The position numbers were made by a program, and so were the translations under genes. From Clostridium saudiense (lineage in GTDB: Bacteria > Bacillota > Clostridia > Clostridiales > Clostridiaceae), in contig NZ_CBYM010000010.1 of NCBI RefSeq assembly GCF_000577815.1, positions 1 through 64,000 of the forward strand: a DNA stretch of 64,000 bases, read 5' to 3'. This document shows, one piece after another, positions 56,484-64,000 of this stretch. Under the pieces are notes generated by a model. That model did not search any database. It saw nothing but the letters and a program-made list of their open reading frames with translations, and was not told where the DNA came from. Each line of letters starts with the position of its first letter. Within the stretch, counting starts at the first letter, position 1.

Positions 56484-57925
56484 TGAATAAGTTAAAGCTA
56501 TTTTCAAAAACATATATATTTACCATGGGGATAATAAGTGTAATAATTTTAATTTCAAATGTTTTAATTTATTTAGCATTACCCAAGGTATATGTGAATA
56601 ATAAACAAAAGGAAGCTGATAAAATTATTGAAGATTTAATTGAACAAGTAAATAAATCTGATAATAAGGAATCATTTAAGATAGCAAAGAATTTTGCTGA
56701 AAAATATAATATTCAAGTTTTACTTACTATAGGAGATGAAAAAAGGGTATTTCAAGGTTTGCACAAAGTAGATATATATGTTAATGAAGAGGAAATTACA
56801 GAAAACTCTTTAATAATTCCTAATTTAAGTGGTGAAAATATTATAGAAAGTTTTGATGATGAAAATGGAGAAATATTCGGTCAATATATTAATATAAATA
56901 ATTTATCAATAATAAAAAGTAGGGACTTTAAAAAAAGTAATGATGTAAATGGAAGTGCTAAAATAGTAATGGATTTAGAATCATTCACAGAAACAAGAGA
57001 TATTATATTAAAAATACTTCCATATTCTATTTTTATAAGCTTGCTTATAGCACTTATTGCATCATATATATATGCAAGAAAAATTACAACTCCAATAAAA
57101 GAAATTTGTGATGTTACAAAAAAAATGGAGAATTTAAATAAAGAAGCCTTTTGTGAGGTAAAAACTGAAGATGAAATAGGAATATTAGCAGCTAATGTAA
57201 ATAGTTTATATGAAAATTTATTAAATACAATTGTATCATTGGAAGAGGAAATAAAAAATGTAAGTGAATCTGAAAAAATTAAGGTGGATTTTTTAAGAAG
57301 CGCATCACATGAGCTTAAGACACCACTAATGAGTATGTATATAATGATTGAAAATATGCTATATGATATAGGAAAATATAAAAATCATTATATATATTTA
57401 GAAAAATGTAAGGATATAGTTAGTGAATTAAGTAAAATGGTTCAGGAAATTTTAGATACTTCAAAACTTAATATAATAAATAATAAAAATGAAAGTGTAT
57501 TAGATTTAGGTAGTTTAGTTCAAAAGAACATAGAACCATATAAATTAATAGCTAAGTCAAAGAAAATTAATATTAAAATGAATTTAAAAGAGTCTTTTAA
57601 TATTAAAGTAGATGAAAAATTATTTACTAAAGCAATTTCTAATATTATTTCTAATGCAGTAAATTATACTGATGAAGGAAAGGAAATAAGAATATATATA
57701 AAAGATAAAAAACTTATTATAGAAAATGATTGTAAGCCAATTTCAGAAGAACATTTAGCACATATTTTTGAGGCATTTTATAGAGTTGATTTTGATAGAA
57801 ATAAGAGTAGTGGGGGGAATGGGTTAGGATTATACATAGTTCAACAAATTTTAAAAATGTATAATTTAGATTATTCTTTTAAATCAATATTAACTGGAAT
57901 GAGTTTTGAAGTTGATTTTAATTAA
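56483..57925 (+). CDS. Sensor histidine kinase
   Basis: A 480-aa membrane kinase. TM1 lies at about 11-33, an extracytoplasmic sensor domain at about 35-175, TM2 at about 178-200, then HAMP, H-box SASHELKTPLMSMY (about 277), N-box NIISNAVNYTDEG and G2-box SSGGNGLGLYIVQQI. The G1 box is atypical (IENDCKPIS rather than DxGxGI), as in VanS-like kinases. I chose the second ATG for SD spacing. Probably phosphorylates the upstream regulator. Confidence 0.92.
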   Translation: MNKLKLFSKTYIFTMGIISVIILISNVLIYLALPKVYVNNKQKEADKIIEDLIEQVNKSDNKESFKIAKNFAEKYNIQVLLTIGDEKRVFQGLHKVDIYVNEEEITENSLIIPNLSGENIIESFDDENGEIFGQYININNLSIIKSRDFKKSNDVNGSAKIVMDLESFTETRDIILKILPYSIFISLLIALIASYIYARKITTPIKEICDVTKKMENLNKEAFCEVKTEDEIGILAANVNSLYENLLNTIVSLEEEIKNVSESEKIKVDFLRSASHELKTPLMSMYIMIENMLYDIGKYKNHYIYLEKCKDIVSELSKMVQEILDTSKLNIINNKNESVLDLGSLVQKNIEPYKLIAKSKKINIKMNLKESFNIKVDEKLFTKAISNIISNAVNYTDEGKEIRIYIKDKKLIIENDCKPISEEHLAHIFEAFYRVDFDRNKSSGGNGLGLYIVQQILKMYNLDYSFKSILTGMSFEVDFN

Positions 57926-57973
57926 ATATTTGAAATTTGTTCATGTTTAATAAAAAATAAAATAGTTGAAAAA

Positions 57974-58008
57974 TAACGGGTATTAGATTAATAATATCCT
58001 TATTTTTT
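57974..58008 (+). terminator. Possible terminator after the kinase gene
   Basis: Imperfect stem GGGTATTA/TAATATCC followed by TTATTTTTTT; it would separate the two-component genes from the ABC operon. Confidence 0.6.
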
Positions 58009-58066
58009 TATAAAAAATAATTTAATTAATACGATTCTTAATGAATTTTATAAACTTAATTTTTAA

Positions 58067-58100
58067 ATTTCATAAATATTTCATATTAGGTTGATAGAAT
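58067..58100 (+). promoter_or_regulatory. OmpR-type direct repeat and -10 box before the ABC operon
   Basis: ATTTCATA at 58067-58074 and again at 58078-58085, exactly 11 bp apart, then 9 bp to TAGAAT (58095-58100). The repeats replace a -35 box, the usual arrangement of promoters activated by OmpR/PhoB-type regulators. Confidence 0.6.
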
Positions 58101-58133
58101 GTACTCAAGTTAATAAACAAGGAGGACATAAAT

Positions 58134-59492
58134 ATGAATGTATTTAAGAGATCAATATTATATATAACAAGAAAAAAAATAAAAAGTATTATTATGTTAT
58201 TTATATTATTTGGAATAGCAACGGCAGTTTTAAGTGGAATTTCAATTAAAAAGGCAGCAAATATAGCAAGACAAGATTCAAATAAGGATATGGCAAATAC
58301 TTTTGAATTACAAGCTAATTTTGCGGGTAATTTTGAAGGAACAATTCCAGAAAATTTAATTGATAAGGTTTCAAAGGTAGAAGGTGTTAAGAATTATGAT
58401 GCAGCAATTCAAGGAGCTGGTTTAGATTTAGAAAATGTAAATTATATAAAACCTGAAAAAAATGTAGTTCAATATAATGATGATTATAAATATGAAAAAC
58501 TTTTTTCTGTAGAAGCACATAAAAGTTCAGAATATGATACTAAGTTTATAAGTAAATCATTAAAGCTGATTGATGGTAGACATATTGTTGCTACTGATAA
58601 AAACAAGGTATTAATTCATAAGGATTTAGCAGAAGCAAATAATTTAAAAGTTGGAGATACTATAAAAGCAACAAAGAGTGCTGGAGATTTTAATGCATCA
58701 ACTTTATCTAAAAGTGATTATGACCTTGAAATTGTAGGTATTTTTGAAAGTGAAAATACTGAAAGAGCTGGACATAAATTAGAAATGCCAGAAAATCTTT
58801 TAATTACTGATGTAGATACTATTAAAACTTTATATGGATATTCAGATGGAAATGTAAAATATACAAATGCTACTTTCAATACAGATACTGATGTAGATAA
58901 AGTAACATCAAAATTTAAAGATATTCCTACTGATTGGAATAAGTATACAATAGTAAAAAGTGAAGATACATTTTTAGCTTTATCTAAGTCTTTTGATTCT
59001 TTAGATAAGATTATAAATATGGTTTTAATTGGAGCAATAATAGCTGGAGTAATAATACTTTCATTAGTGTTAGCATTTTGGATTCAAGGAAGAGTTCATG
59101 AAACCGGTATATTACTTTCAATAGGAGTTTCAAAGTTTAATATTATTTCTCAATATATAATTGAATTATTACTTATAAGTATATTAGCTTTTGGAGGATC
59201 ATATTTCTCAAGTAAGGTAATTTCACAAAATATAGGAAATACAATAGTTGCACAAGCAGGTAAGCAAGCGGTTCAAGACGTTCAAAGTGGATTTGGAGGA
59301 TTTTCATTAGGAAATGATGTTAATAGTTCTTTAGCAACTCGTACAGTAGATGAAATAGATGTAAAAGTAGAGGTTGAAGAATTAATTTATGTATATGTTA
59401 TAGGAACAGTTATTATCATACTTTCAGTAATGGCATCATCAGCATCAATAATTAGATTAAAACCAAAAGAAATATTATCCAAAATGAGCTAG
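58134..59492 (+). CDS. ABC transporter permease (MacB/FtsX type)
   Basis: A 452-aa permease. One TM at about 16-36, a large extracytoplasmic MacB-PCD-like domain (about 40-285), then three TMs at about 290-315, 338-360 and 420-442. ILSIGVSKFNIISQYIIELLLIS is the typical FtsX-family loop. Systems of this type export antimicrobial peptides or signal to a kinase. An operon with the ATPase gene 11 bp downstream. Confidence 0.9.
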   Translation: MNVFKRSILYITRKKIKSIIMLFILFGIATAVLSGISIKKAANIARQDSNKDMANTFELQANFAGNFEGTIPENLIDKVSKVEGVKNYDAAIQGAGLDLENVNYIKPEKNVVQYNDDYKYEKLFSVEAHKSSEYDTKFISKSLKLIDGRHIVATDKNKVLIHKDLAEANNLKVGDTIKATKSAGDFNASTLSKSDYDLEIVGIFESENTERAGHKLEMPENLLITDVDTIKTLYGYSDGNVKYTNATFNTDTDVDKVTSKFKDIPTDWNKYTIVKSEDTFLALSKSFDSLDKIINMVLIGAIIAGVIILSLVLAFWIQGRVHETGILLSIGVSKFNIISQYIIELLLISILAFGGSYFSSKVISQNIGNTIVAQAGKQAVQDVQSGFGGFSLGNDVNSSLATRTVDEIDVKVEVEELIYVYVIGTVIIILSVMASSASIIRLKPKEILSKMS

Positions 59493-59503
59493 GAGGAAAA
59501 TAA

Positions 59504-60136
59504 ATGTCAATTTTAGCATTAAATAAAGTTAATTATTCATATAAAAATGGAAAAAAAGTTTTAAATGATATAAGCATGGAATTTGAAGAAGGAAAACTTT
59601 ACGCTATTTTAGGGGCTTCGGGTTCAGGAAAATCAACGTTATTATCACTATTGGCTGGATTAGATGAACCTAGAAATGGCGAAATATTATATAATAATCA
59701 AAATATAAAAGTAAAGGGATATGAGAATCATAGAAAAAGCAATATTTCATTAATATTTCAAAATTATAATTTAATTGATTATATGACACCTTTAGAAAAT
59801 TTAAAAATAGTTAATCCCAAGGTGAATAAGAAAATATTAAACAATTTAGGGTTAGCTGATGATGAAATTAATAGAAACGTATTACAACTATCAGGGGGAC
59901 AGCAACAGCGTGTTGCCATTGCAAGAACACTTGTTACAGATTCACCAGTAATATTAGCAGATGAGCCAACGGGGAATTTAGATAGTGATACAGCTGATGA
60001 AATTATAGAAATATTAAAAACAAGTGCACATAAACATGGAAAGTGTGTAATAGTGGTTACTCATAGTAAGGAATTAGCTAAAAAAGTAGATGTTGTACTT
60101 GTTCTAAAAAATAAAAAACTAACACAGATTAATTAA
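59504..60136 (+). CDS. ABC transporter ATP-binding protein
   Basis: A 210-aa MacB/LolD-class ATPase. Walker [10 protein letters not shown] (about 38-46), Q-loop [11 protein letters not shown], signature [15 protein letters not shown], Walker [14 protein letters not shown]-loop VVTHS. AGGAGG is placed just after the permease stop. Works with the permease above; likely induced by the adjacent two-component system. Confidence 0.95.
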   Translation: MSILALNKVNYSYKNGKKVLNDISMEFEEGKLYAILGASGSGKSTLLSLLAGLDEPRNGEILYNNQNIKVKGYENHRKSNISLIFQNYNLIDYMTPLENLKIVNPKVNKKILNNLGLADDEINRNVLQLSGGQQQRVAIARTLVTDSPVILADEPTGNLDSDTADEIIEILKTSAHKHGKCVIVVTHSKELAKKVDVVLVLKNKKLTQIN

Positions 60137-60183
60137 TAAAAATTATATTATTAACAATAAGTTTTTAGAAGGAAGAATTAAGT

Positions 60184-60546
60184 ATGAAAGTAAAACATTT
60201 TAAAGATGCAAATTTAATAAGTAAAGTACTATATGTTATTTCAATAATTATATTAGCATATACATTATTAACTATATATAATTCACATGTATATATATTA
60301 TCACTTGTAGCATCAGGTAAGATTGTGGTAAGTAAAAGTATATTAGTGGTAATAACATATTACATTAATTCATCATTACCGTATGCATTTTATTCAATAG
60401 CAACATTTTCTATGGGATATATTATCAATGAATTAAATGTTAAAAGGGAAGTAGAAAAAGATATAAAAACTGATTTAGAAGACTTTAATAAATTAAATGA
60501 AGATGATAATGAATTAGAAGAATTAATAGAATATTTAAAAGATTAA
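60184..60546 (+). CDS. Small membrane protein of the ABC cluster
   Basis: A 120-aa protein, family not recognised. Two hydrophobic helices (about 14-37 and 58-86) and a highly acidic C-terminal tail (90-120, DLEDFNKLNEDDNELEELIE). It follows the ATPase gene by 47 bp with an AGAAGGAAG SD, so it is probably part of the same operon, as an accessory or sensor subunit. This is inference from position only. Confidence 0.7.
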   Translation: MKVKHFKDANLISKVLYVISIIILAYTLLTIYNSHVYILSLVASGKIVVSKSILVVITYYINSSLPYAFYSIATFSMGYIINELNVKREVEKDIKTDLEDFNKLNEDDNELEELIEYLKD

Positions 60547-60666
60547 CTAGCTGTTAAGGATTAATTTAGAAAACTCTTGATATTCACTTGAGAAAGTTAT
60601 TATGATGTTAGGGTAATGGGCAAGATGGTAAGGGATAACAAGCAATTGGATATAAAGTAAGTTTTG

Positions 60667-60700
60667 AGAAGGAGTATCAGTTAAGGGTGCTCCTTCTTCT
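60667..60700 (+). terminator. Terminator-like hairpin after the ABC cluster
   Basis: AGAAGGAG and CTCCTTCT arms around a 14-nt loop, then TTCTTTT. Confidence 0.6.
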
Positions 60701-60822
60701 TTTAGGTTAAGAAGTTTTGGAGCAACTATGTTGAATTTGAACATTACTATATAGAATAATATGGGGATGTAGATCATAATTAAATTATAATTTTAAAAGT
60801 ATATTAGAAAAGGAGAAAAGTA

Positions 60823-61092
60823 ATGAGCAAGTTTACAACCTAACTTAACACCGATACGGAGATTCAATTACATGGTCCAATGCATACTCTTCTTGAAAAT
60901 GTAGGTCATGAAGTTGAGAATATAGATTTTATATATTTTGAAAGAGCATTTTCTAATGAAGTTAGACCACAAAAGGGAGAAAGCAAAGAATTATATTGGT
61001 TTACTAAAGAAGAAATTGAAAGTAATGATACTATAAAACCTCATGTTAAAGTAATGGCATTAGATGCATTACGTATTTTAAGTAATATATAA
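60823..61092 (+). pseudogene. NUDIX hydrolase remnant
   Basis: GGAGA SD and ATG at 60823 are kept, but codon 7 is TAA. The frame then continues to 61092 with GESKELYWFTKEEI, TIKPHVKVMALDAL, typical of the C-terminal part of NUDIX hydrolases. The NUDIX box (GX5EX7REUXEEXGU) is absent, so there is an internal deletion as well as the nonsense codon. No function expected. Confidence 0.8.
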
Positions 61093-61133
61093 ATATATAT
61101 TATGATTATGTAGTATATAAGGAGGTTGTATCT

Positions 61134-61448
61134 ATGAATAATGAGATTATACGTAGAAAAATGAAAGAGTTTCCGTAATGGAATGATAGAAATGGTTGTT
61201 ATACAGATGAAAATTGTGATTTAGAAGAAGTACCAAGAATGACATATGATGATTCAGTAAAATATTTCTTTGGTGTGATGAATGATGATTTCTACTATAA
61301 CATAACAGATAATATTTTTGAATTATCTTATGAGGAAGTAATTAAATATGCTAAAGATAATAACTTCTATGATTCAACATATGAAAAATTAAATCTGTTA
61401 ATAAATAATGATAAGCCAACAATAGAATTTTATAAAAGTTTACTTTAG
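61134..61448 (+). pseudogene. Hypothetical gene with in-frame stop at codon 15
   Basis: An intact AAGGAGG and ATG (61134) start a 105-codon frame interrupted only by TAA at 61176-61178. After the stop the frame continues WNDRNGCYTDENCDLEEVPRMTYDDSVKY to the end at 61448. No family recognised; small acidic protein. Recent inactivation by a single base change is likely. A terminator follows. Confidence 0.75.
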
Positions 61449-61451
61449 TAA

Positions 61452-61490
61452 AGCTCTTACTTGTATTTAGATATGCAAGTAAGAGTTTTT
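61452..61490 (+). terminator. Terminator after the broken hypothetical gene
   Basis: Stem CTCTTACTTG/CAAGTAAGAG, about 11-nt loop, T run. Confidence 0.85.
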
Positions 61491-61514
61491 TATATGTAGA
61501 AGGGAGAAAGTATA

Positions 61515-61853
61515 ATGAAAAAAGTTTATAATGAAAGTCAATTAGTTAAATTAAATAGCATACCAGTAGAGGTTATTGAATTCGTAAGAGAACTAATAGT
61601 TATATTAAATGAAGCATATGGAGAGGATAGGAATGTAGAATCTGACTTAGGTGGATATGTATTAATAGCAGAAAATATAGTAGATATCGAAATATTGAAA
61701 CAAGATAAGTTACAATGTTTAGTGCCAGAATATACTGATGTAATAGAAGTTATGAATGGAGAAAATTATACTTCAAGCTTATACTTACTTTCTAGCGATT
61801 TTTCAATTGTAGTAGTATGTACTGAAGAACTTTCTAAGTTCCTACTGGAATAA
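61515..61853 (+). CDS. Hypothetical protein, 112 aa
   Basis: Not recognised. No signal peptide or TM; hydrophobic alternation (VIEFVRELIVILNEAYG) fits a compact alpha/beta fold. Strong SD AGAAGGGAGA. It lies 21 bp upstream of the next orphan gene with which it may be cotranscribed. The cassette around it looks acquired (phage or plasmid type) but I see no integrase. Confidence 0.7.
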   Translation: MKKVYNESQLVKLNSIPVEVIEFVRELIVILNEAYGEDRNVESDLGGYVLIAENIVDIEILKQDKLQCLVPEYTDVIEVMNGENYTSSLYLLSSDFSIVVVCTEELSKFLLE

Positions 61854-61873
61854 GATAAGGAGGTAGAATTAAT

Positions 61874-62179
61874 GTGAGTAAGAAGAGTGAAGAAAAGATA
61901 ATCAAGGAAACTAAGTACTGCAAGATAAAAAGCCAAGGAAAAGTTGGAGCAGGAGAATACACATACTCAATAGAGAAAATCTACATCAAAGAACTAAAGA
62001 GATACGAAGTAAGGTTCTGTGTCTACAAGGCTACTAGAAGAGGTGACGAAACATACATTCCAAGAAGTCTTGATGTAACGGAGCTAGAACTAATAGAGCT
62101 AATAAAGGAGTCAATAAGAGAGAAAGTATTTTCAGAAGAATTCATTGAAATGTTAAAACAAGAAATAAACCAAATCTAA
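61874..62179 (+). CDS. Hypothetical protein, 101 aa, foreign-looking codon use
   Basis: Not recognised. GTG start at 61874 set by AAGGAGG; an overlapping ATG-TGA at 61872 is not used. Charged, lysine/glutamate-rich, with a basic patch (YKATRRGDETY). Codons favour AAG, ATC, TAC and CTA, unlike the A/T-ending codons of neighbours, suggesting recent acquisition. A clear terminator follows. Confidence 0.7.
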   Translation: MSKKSEEKIIKETKYCKIKSQGKVGAGEYTYSIEKIYIKELKRYEVRFCVYKATRRGDETYIPRSLDVTELELIELIKESIREKVFSEEFIEMLKQEINQI

Positions 62180-62180
62180 A

Positions 62181-62218
62181 AGTCTTAATTGCTACAAGTA
62201 TAGTGATTAAGACTTTTT
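62181..62218 (+). terminator. Terminator after the 101-aa gene
   Basis: AGTCTTAAT/ATTAAGACT with a 16-nt loop and T run. Confidence 0.85.
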
Positions 62219-62254
62219 TACATTTAAATAAAAGTATAGAAAGAGGGAGTATAA

Positions 62255-62382
62255 ATGTTTAATAAAGATAATGTATTTATTACAGTTAATGAAGAAGTTT
62301 CTTCAAGGAATTAGGTATTAAGTATGATGAAAATATGAGAATAATAATAGTTAAAAATAATGATAAGTTAAGAAGAATTTAA
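62255..62382 (+). pseudogene. Frameshifted small hypothetical gene
   Basis: AGAGGGAG SD and ATG open MFNKDNVFITVNEEVSS, then a stop; in the +1 frame the sequence continues KELGIKYDENMRIIIVKNNDK to TAA at 62382. One frameshift near 62309-62315 explains both parts. Family unknown. Confidence 0.6.
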
Positions 62383-62388
62383 ATTGAT

Positions 62389-62431
62389 AACAAAAAAGAA
62401 ATTGGATTAATTGTCCAATTTCTTTTTTGTT
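62389..62431. terminator. Bidirectional terminator at the 3' end of the surface protein gene
   Basis: Perfect 18-bp inverted repeat (62389-62406 with 62414-62431), 7-nt loop, flanked by A/T runs. Confidence 0.9.
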
Positions 62432-62433
62432 AT

Positions 62434-64000
62434 TTATTTAGACTTTGTAATTTTTCTTTTTGTTAAAATTAATCCCAATACTACTAATAGCAATAACGAT
62501 AAAATAGCTATATATTTTGATAATGAATTTACCGTTGCAGGAATATCTTCTATATTTTCATTAGTCTCATTATTACTATTTGTATCTTCAGAAATCATCA
62601 TAGTTTCTGGATTAACTTCAAAGTCTTCTGCTAAAGTTTCAGTCATTACTGAGTTTTCTACAGGTTTTTCAGATTGACCTTGAGGTGCTTCAGGTACTAC
62701 TGAAGTTTCAATAGGTTTTTCTACTGGAACATTAGATGTATTTGGTATATTAGTAGTTCCATCAGGTTTTTCCGCTGGAGCATTAGGAGTACTTGGTACA
62801 TCAGGAGTTTCTCCAGGTTTTGTTTCATCATTAACTTTATTTGATAATACTATTATTTTTCTTTCGACGATAATAGTGTTATTATCACTATCTGTTACTT
62901 CATATTTTACAGAATAATCTCCTTCAGTTAAGCTAGTTAAGTCTAGTGTAGGTAATTTTAGTGATTTTATTAAATCTCCATCTTCTAAATCTGTTACACT
63001 TACTCCATTAGAAAAATCAAATCCCTTACCTTCACCTTCATTTATTACTATATCATCTAATCCGGTTATTACTGGTAATTGATTTGTTACTGTTACTATT
63101 CTATCTACAGTTGTAGTATTTCTATCACTATCAGTTACAGTATAAGTTAATGTATAGTCTTCATTTGTTCCTGGAGTAGGCTTACCCAATTCTCCAGTTA
63201 CATTTATTTGTAATCCAGTTGTATCAATATCATCACTGTAGCTAACTCCATTCATCTTATTAAAGGTGTCAACTTGTCCAATTCCTATTTTTATATTATC
63301 AGCATCATGTATAACTGGTGGATTTGATTTAGCAGGAGCTTTTCCTTTATAAAAGACACCATCTGTAGATATCATATTAAGAGCTATTTCTTCATTTATG
63401 GCACGAACCTCTATTACATGCTGACCTTCATTTTGCATATTTAATGTAACTGAAGGTTCTCTTAGTGATCCTGTTAATTTAACTTTTTCCCACTTACCAC
63501 CATCTACTCTGATTTCTACTTCAACATCTTTAGCTACATATATATTACTTTCTTTTCCATCAAAACAATACATAAAGTAACCAGTAGTTGTATTGTATGT
63601 TGCACCATTTACAAAAGCACCATTAGAATCTTTTGACCAATCTCCTTCGTATTGTATAAAACTAGAGTCTTGAGCTATTACATTTTTAACATTTGTTTTA
63701 TTTGATAACTTCACTTCTGCAACTATTGTTATATCACGGCCATCTCTATTATTTAAAGCACTAATTTTTAAGTATTTAGCTTTTGTTTGCGGTAATGATA
63801 TTTTTATGTCTGCAGGAGCATTTGAATTATCTTTTCTTGTTTTATCTTCATATATTTGTGTCCAAACAGTTTTATCTCCATTATATTCATCTGCTATAAA
63901 TATTTCATAATCTCCTATTACGCCAACATGGTCATATGTACGTGTATATATTTCTAGATTATTAAAAGATTTTTCTCCACCTAAATCCAATATATATTCA
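62434..64000 (-). CDS. Cell-surface protein with discoidin-like and Ig-like domains (partial)
   Basis: The frame is open at the right edge, so the N-terminus is missing; an ATG/TTG at 63990 is internal. The visible part (about 521 aa) starts EYILDLGGEKSFNNLEIYTR, a F5/8-type (discoidin) carbohydrate-binding domain, then two DUF5011/HYR-like Ig repeats (around DADNIKIGIGQ and LDDIVINEGEG), a Pro/Thr-rich linker with repeated NVPVEKP-type blocks, and a C-terminal TM helix (ILSLLLLVVLGLIL) with basic tail. No LPxTG motif is seen before the helix. Confidence 0.85.
   Translation of the reverse strand, partial: EYILDLGGEKSFNNLEIYTRTYDHVGVIGDYEIFIADEYNGDKTVWTQIYEDKTRKDNSNAPADIKISLPQTKAKYLKISALNNRDGRDITIVAEVKLSNKTNVKNVIAQDSSFIQYEGDWSKDSNGAFVNGATYNTTTGYFMYCFDGKESNIYVAKDVEVEIRVDGGKWEKVKLTGSLREPSVTLNMQNEGQHVIEVRAINEEIALNMISTDGVFYKGKAPAKSNPPVIHDADNIKIGIGQVDTFNKMNGVSYSDDIDTTGLQINVTGELGKPTPGTNEDYTLTYTVTDSDRNTTTVDRIVTVTNQLPVITGLDDIVINEGEGKGFDFSNGVSVTDLEDGDLIKSLKLPTLDLTSLTEGDYSVKYEVTDSDNNTIIVERKIIVLSNKVNDETKPGETPDVPSTPNAPAEKPDGTTNIPNTSNVPVEKPIETSVVPEAPQGQSEKPVENSVMTETLAEDFEVNPETMMISEDTNSNNETNENIEDIPATVNSLSKYIAILSLLLLVVLGLILTKRKITKSK

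Overview
The window is very AT-rich and is the replication-origin region of a Firmicutes chromosome, most likely Clostridium sensu stricto (cluster I). The evidence is the order remB-recF-yaaA-dnaN-dnaA-oriC-rpmH-rnpA-yidD-yidC-jag-mnmE-mnmG-rsmG-noc-parA-parB, the sporulation-linked yyaC, the clostridial DnaD/DnaI helicase-loader pair, strong purine-rich ribosome binding sites, and A/T-ending codons. I cannot name the species from sequence alone.

Layout. Positions 1-400 hold the gyrA terminator and a leftward rrn-type promoter that fires out of the window. Positions 400-9360 are the leftward replication and topology block: gyrA, gyrB, remB-like, recF, S4-domain yaaA, dnaN, dnaA. oriC is bipartite. 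It has a DnaA-box cluster between dnaA and rpmH (about 9500-9760) and a second cluster with a recognisable unwinding module (boxes, short GC-rich spacer, DnaA-trios) between dnaN and dnaA (7740-7970). Rightward from oriC come the ribosome/membrane/tRNA-modification operons and the chromosome-segregation cluster noc-parA-parB, with two perfect parS sites and one parS-like site carrying Noc-type flanks. Next are DUF4446, yyaC, a NifS-like desulfurase divergent from a DUF3343 gene, MscS, DUF951, rpsF-ssb-rpsR, a MazG-like gene, gdpP-rplI-lonB, dnaB, proC, T-box-argS, malic enzyme, purA, two DUF1858-type genes, an acyl-ACP thioesterase and a BaiN/HI0933-type flavoprotein. An 11-gene tRNA array (Glu-Val-Asp-Thr/Glu-Val-Asp/Glu-Val-Asp-Thr) follows at 40082-41054.

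From 41 kb to 52 kb come the dnaD-dnaI loader operon, a G5/M23 peptidase, an intracellular-type subtilase, a DMT transporter, two proteins that look like catalytically degenerate enzymes (dUTPase_2-like and LigT-like), murA, walJ(yycJ), a 50-aa CxxH/CxxC protein, a SEC-C protein, an Hsp20-like protein and rlmH.

The accessory part starts exactly at the 3' end of rlmH. A GC-richer segment with an old-yellow-enzyme/Fe-S flavoprotein, an AraC regulator and the C-terminal remnant of a DUF2075 helicase-type gene is bracketed by two copies of the rlmH 3' end. This is the geometry of SCC elements in staphylococci, but no recombinase is present. Beyond it lie a two-component system, an ABC exporter whose promoter carries an 11-bp-spaced OmpR-type direct repeat, a membrane protein, a decaying cassette of small genes (broken NUDIX gene, broken hypothetical genes, two intact orphans), and a surface protein that runs off the right edge.

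A dispersed family of roughly 140-bp inverted-repeat elements (three copies: 22755, 30552, 39128) sits in intergenic regions and looks like an unclassified MITE.
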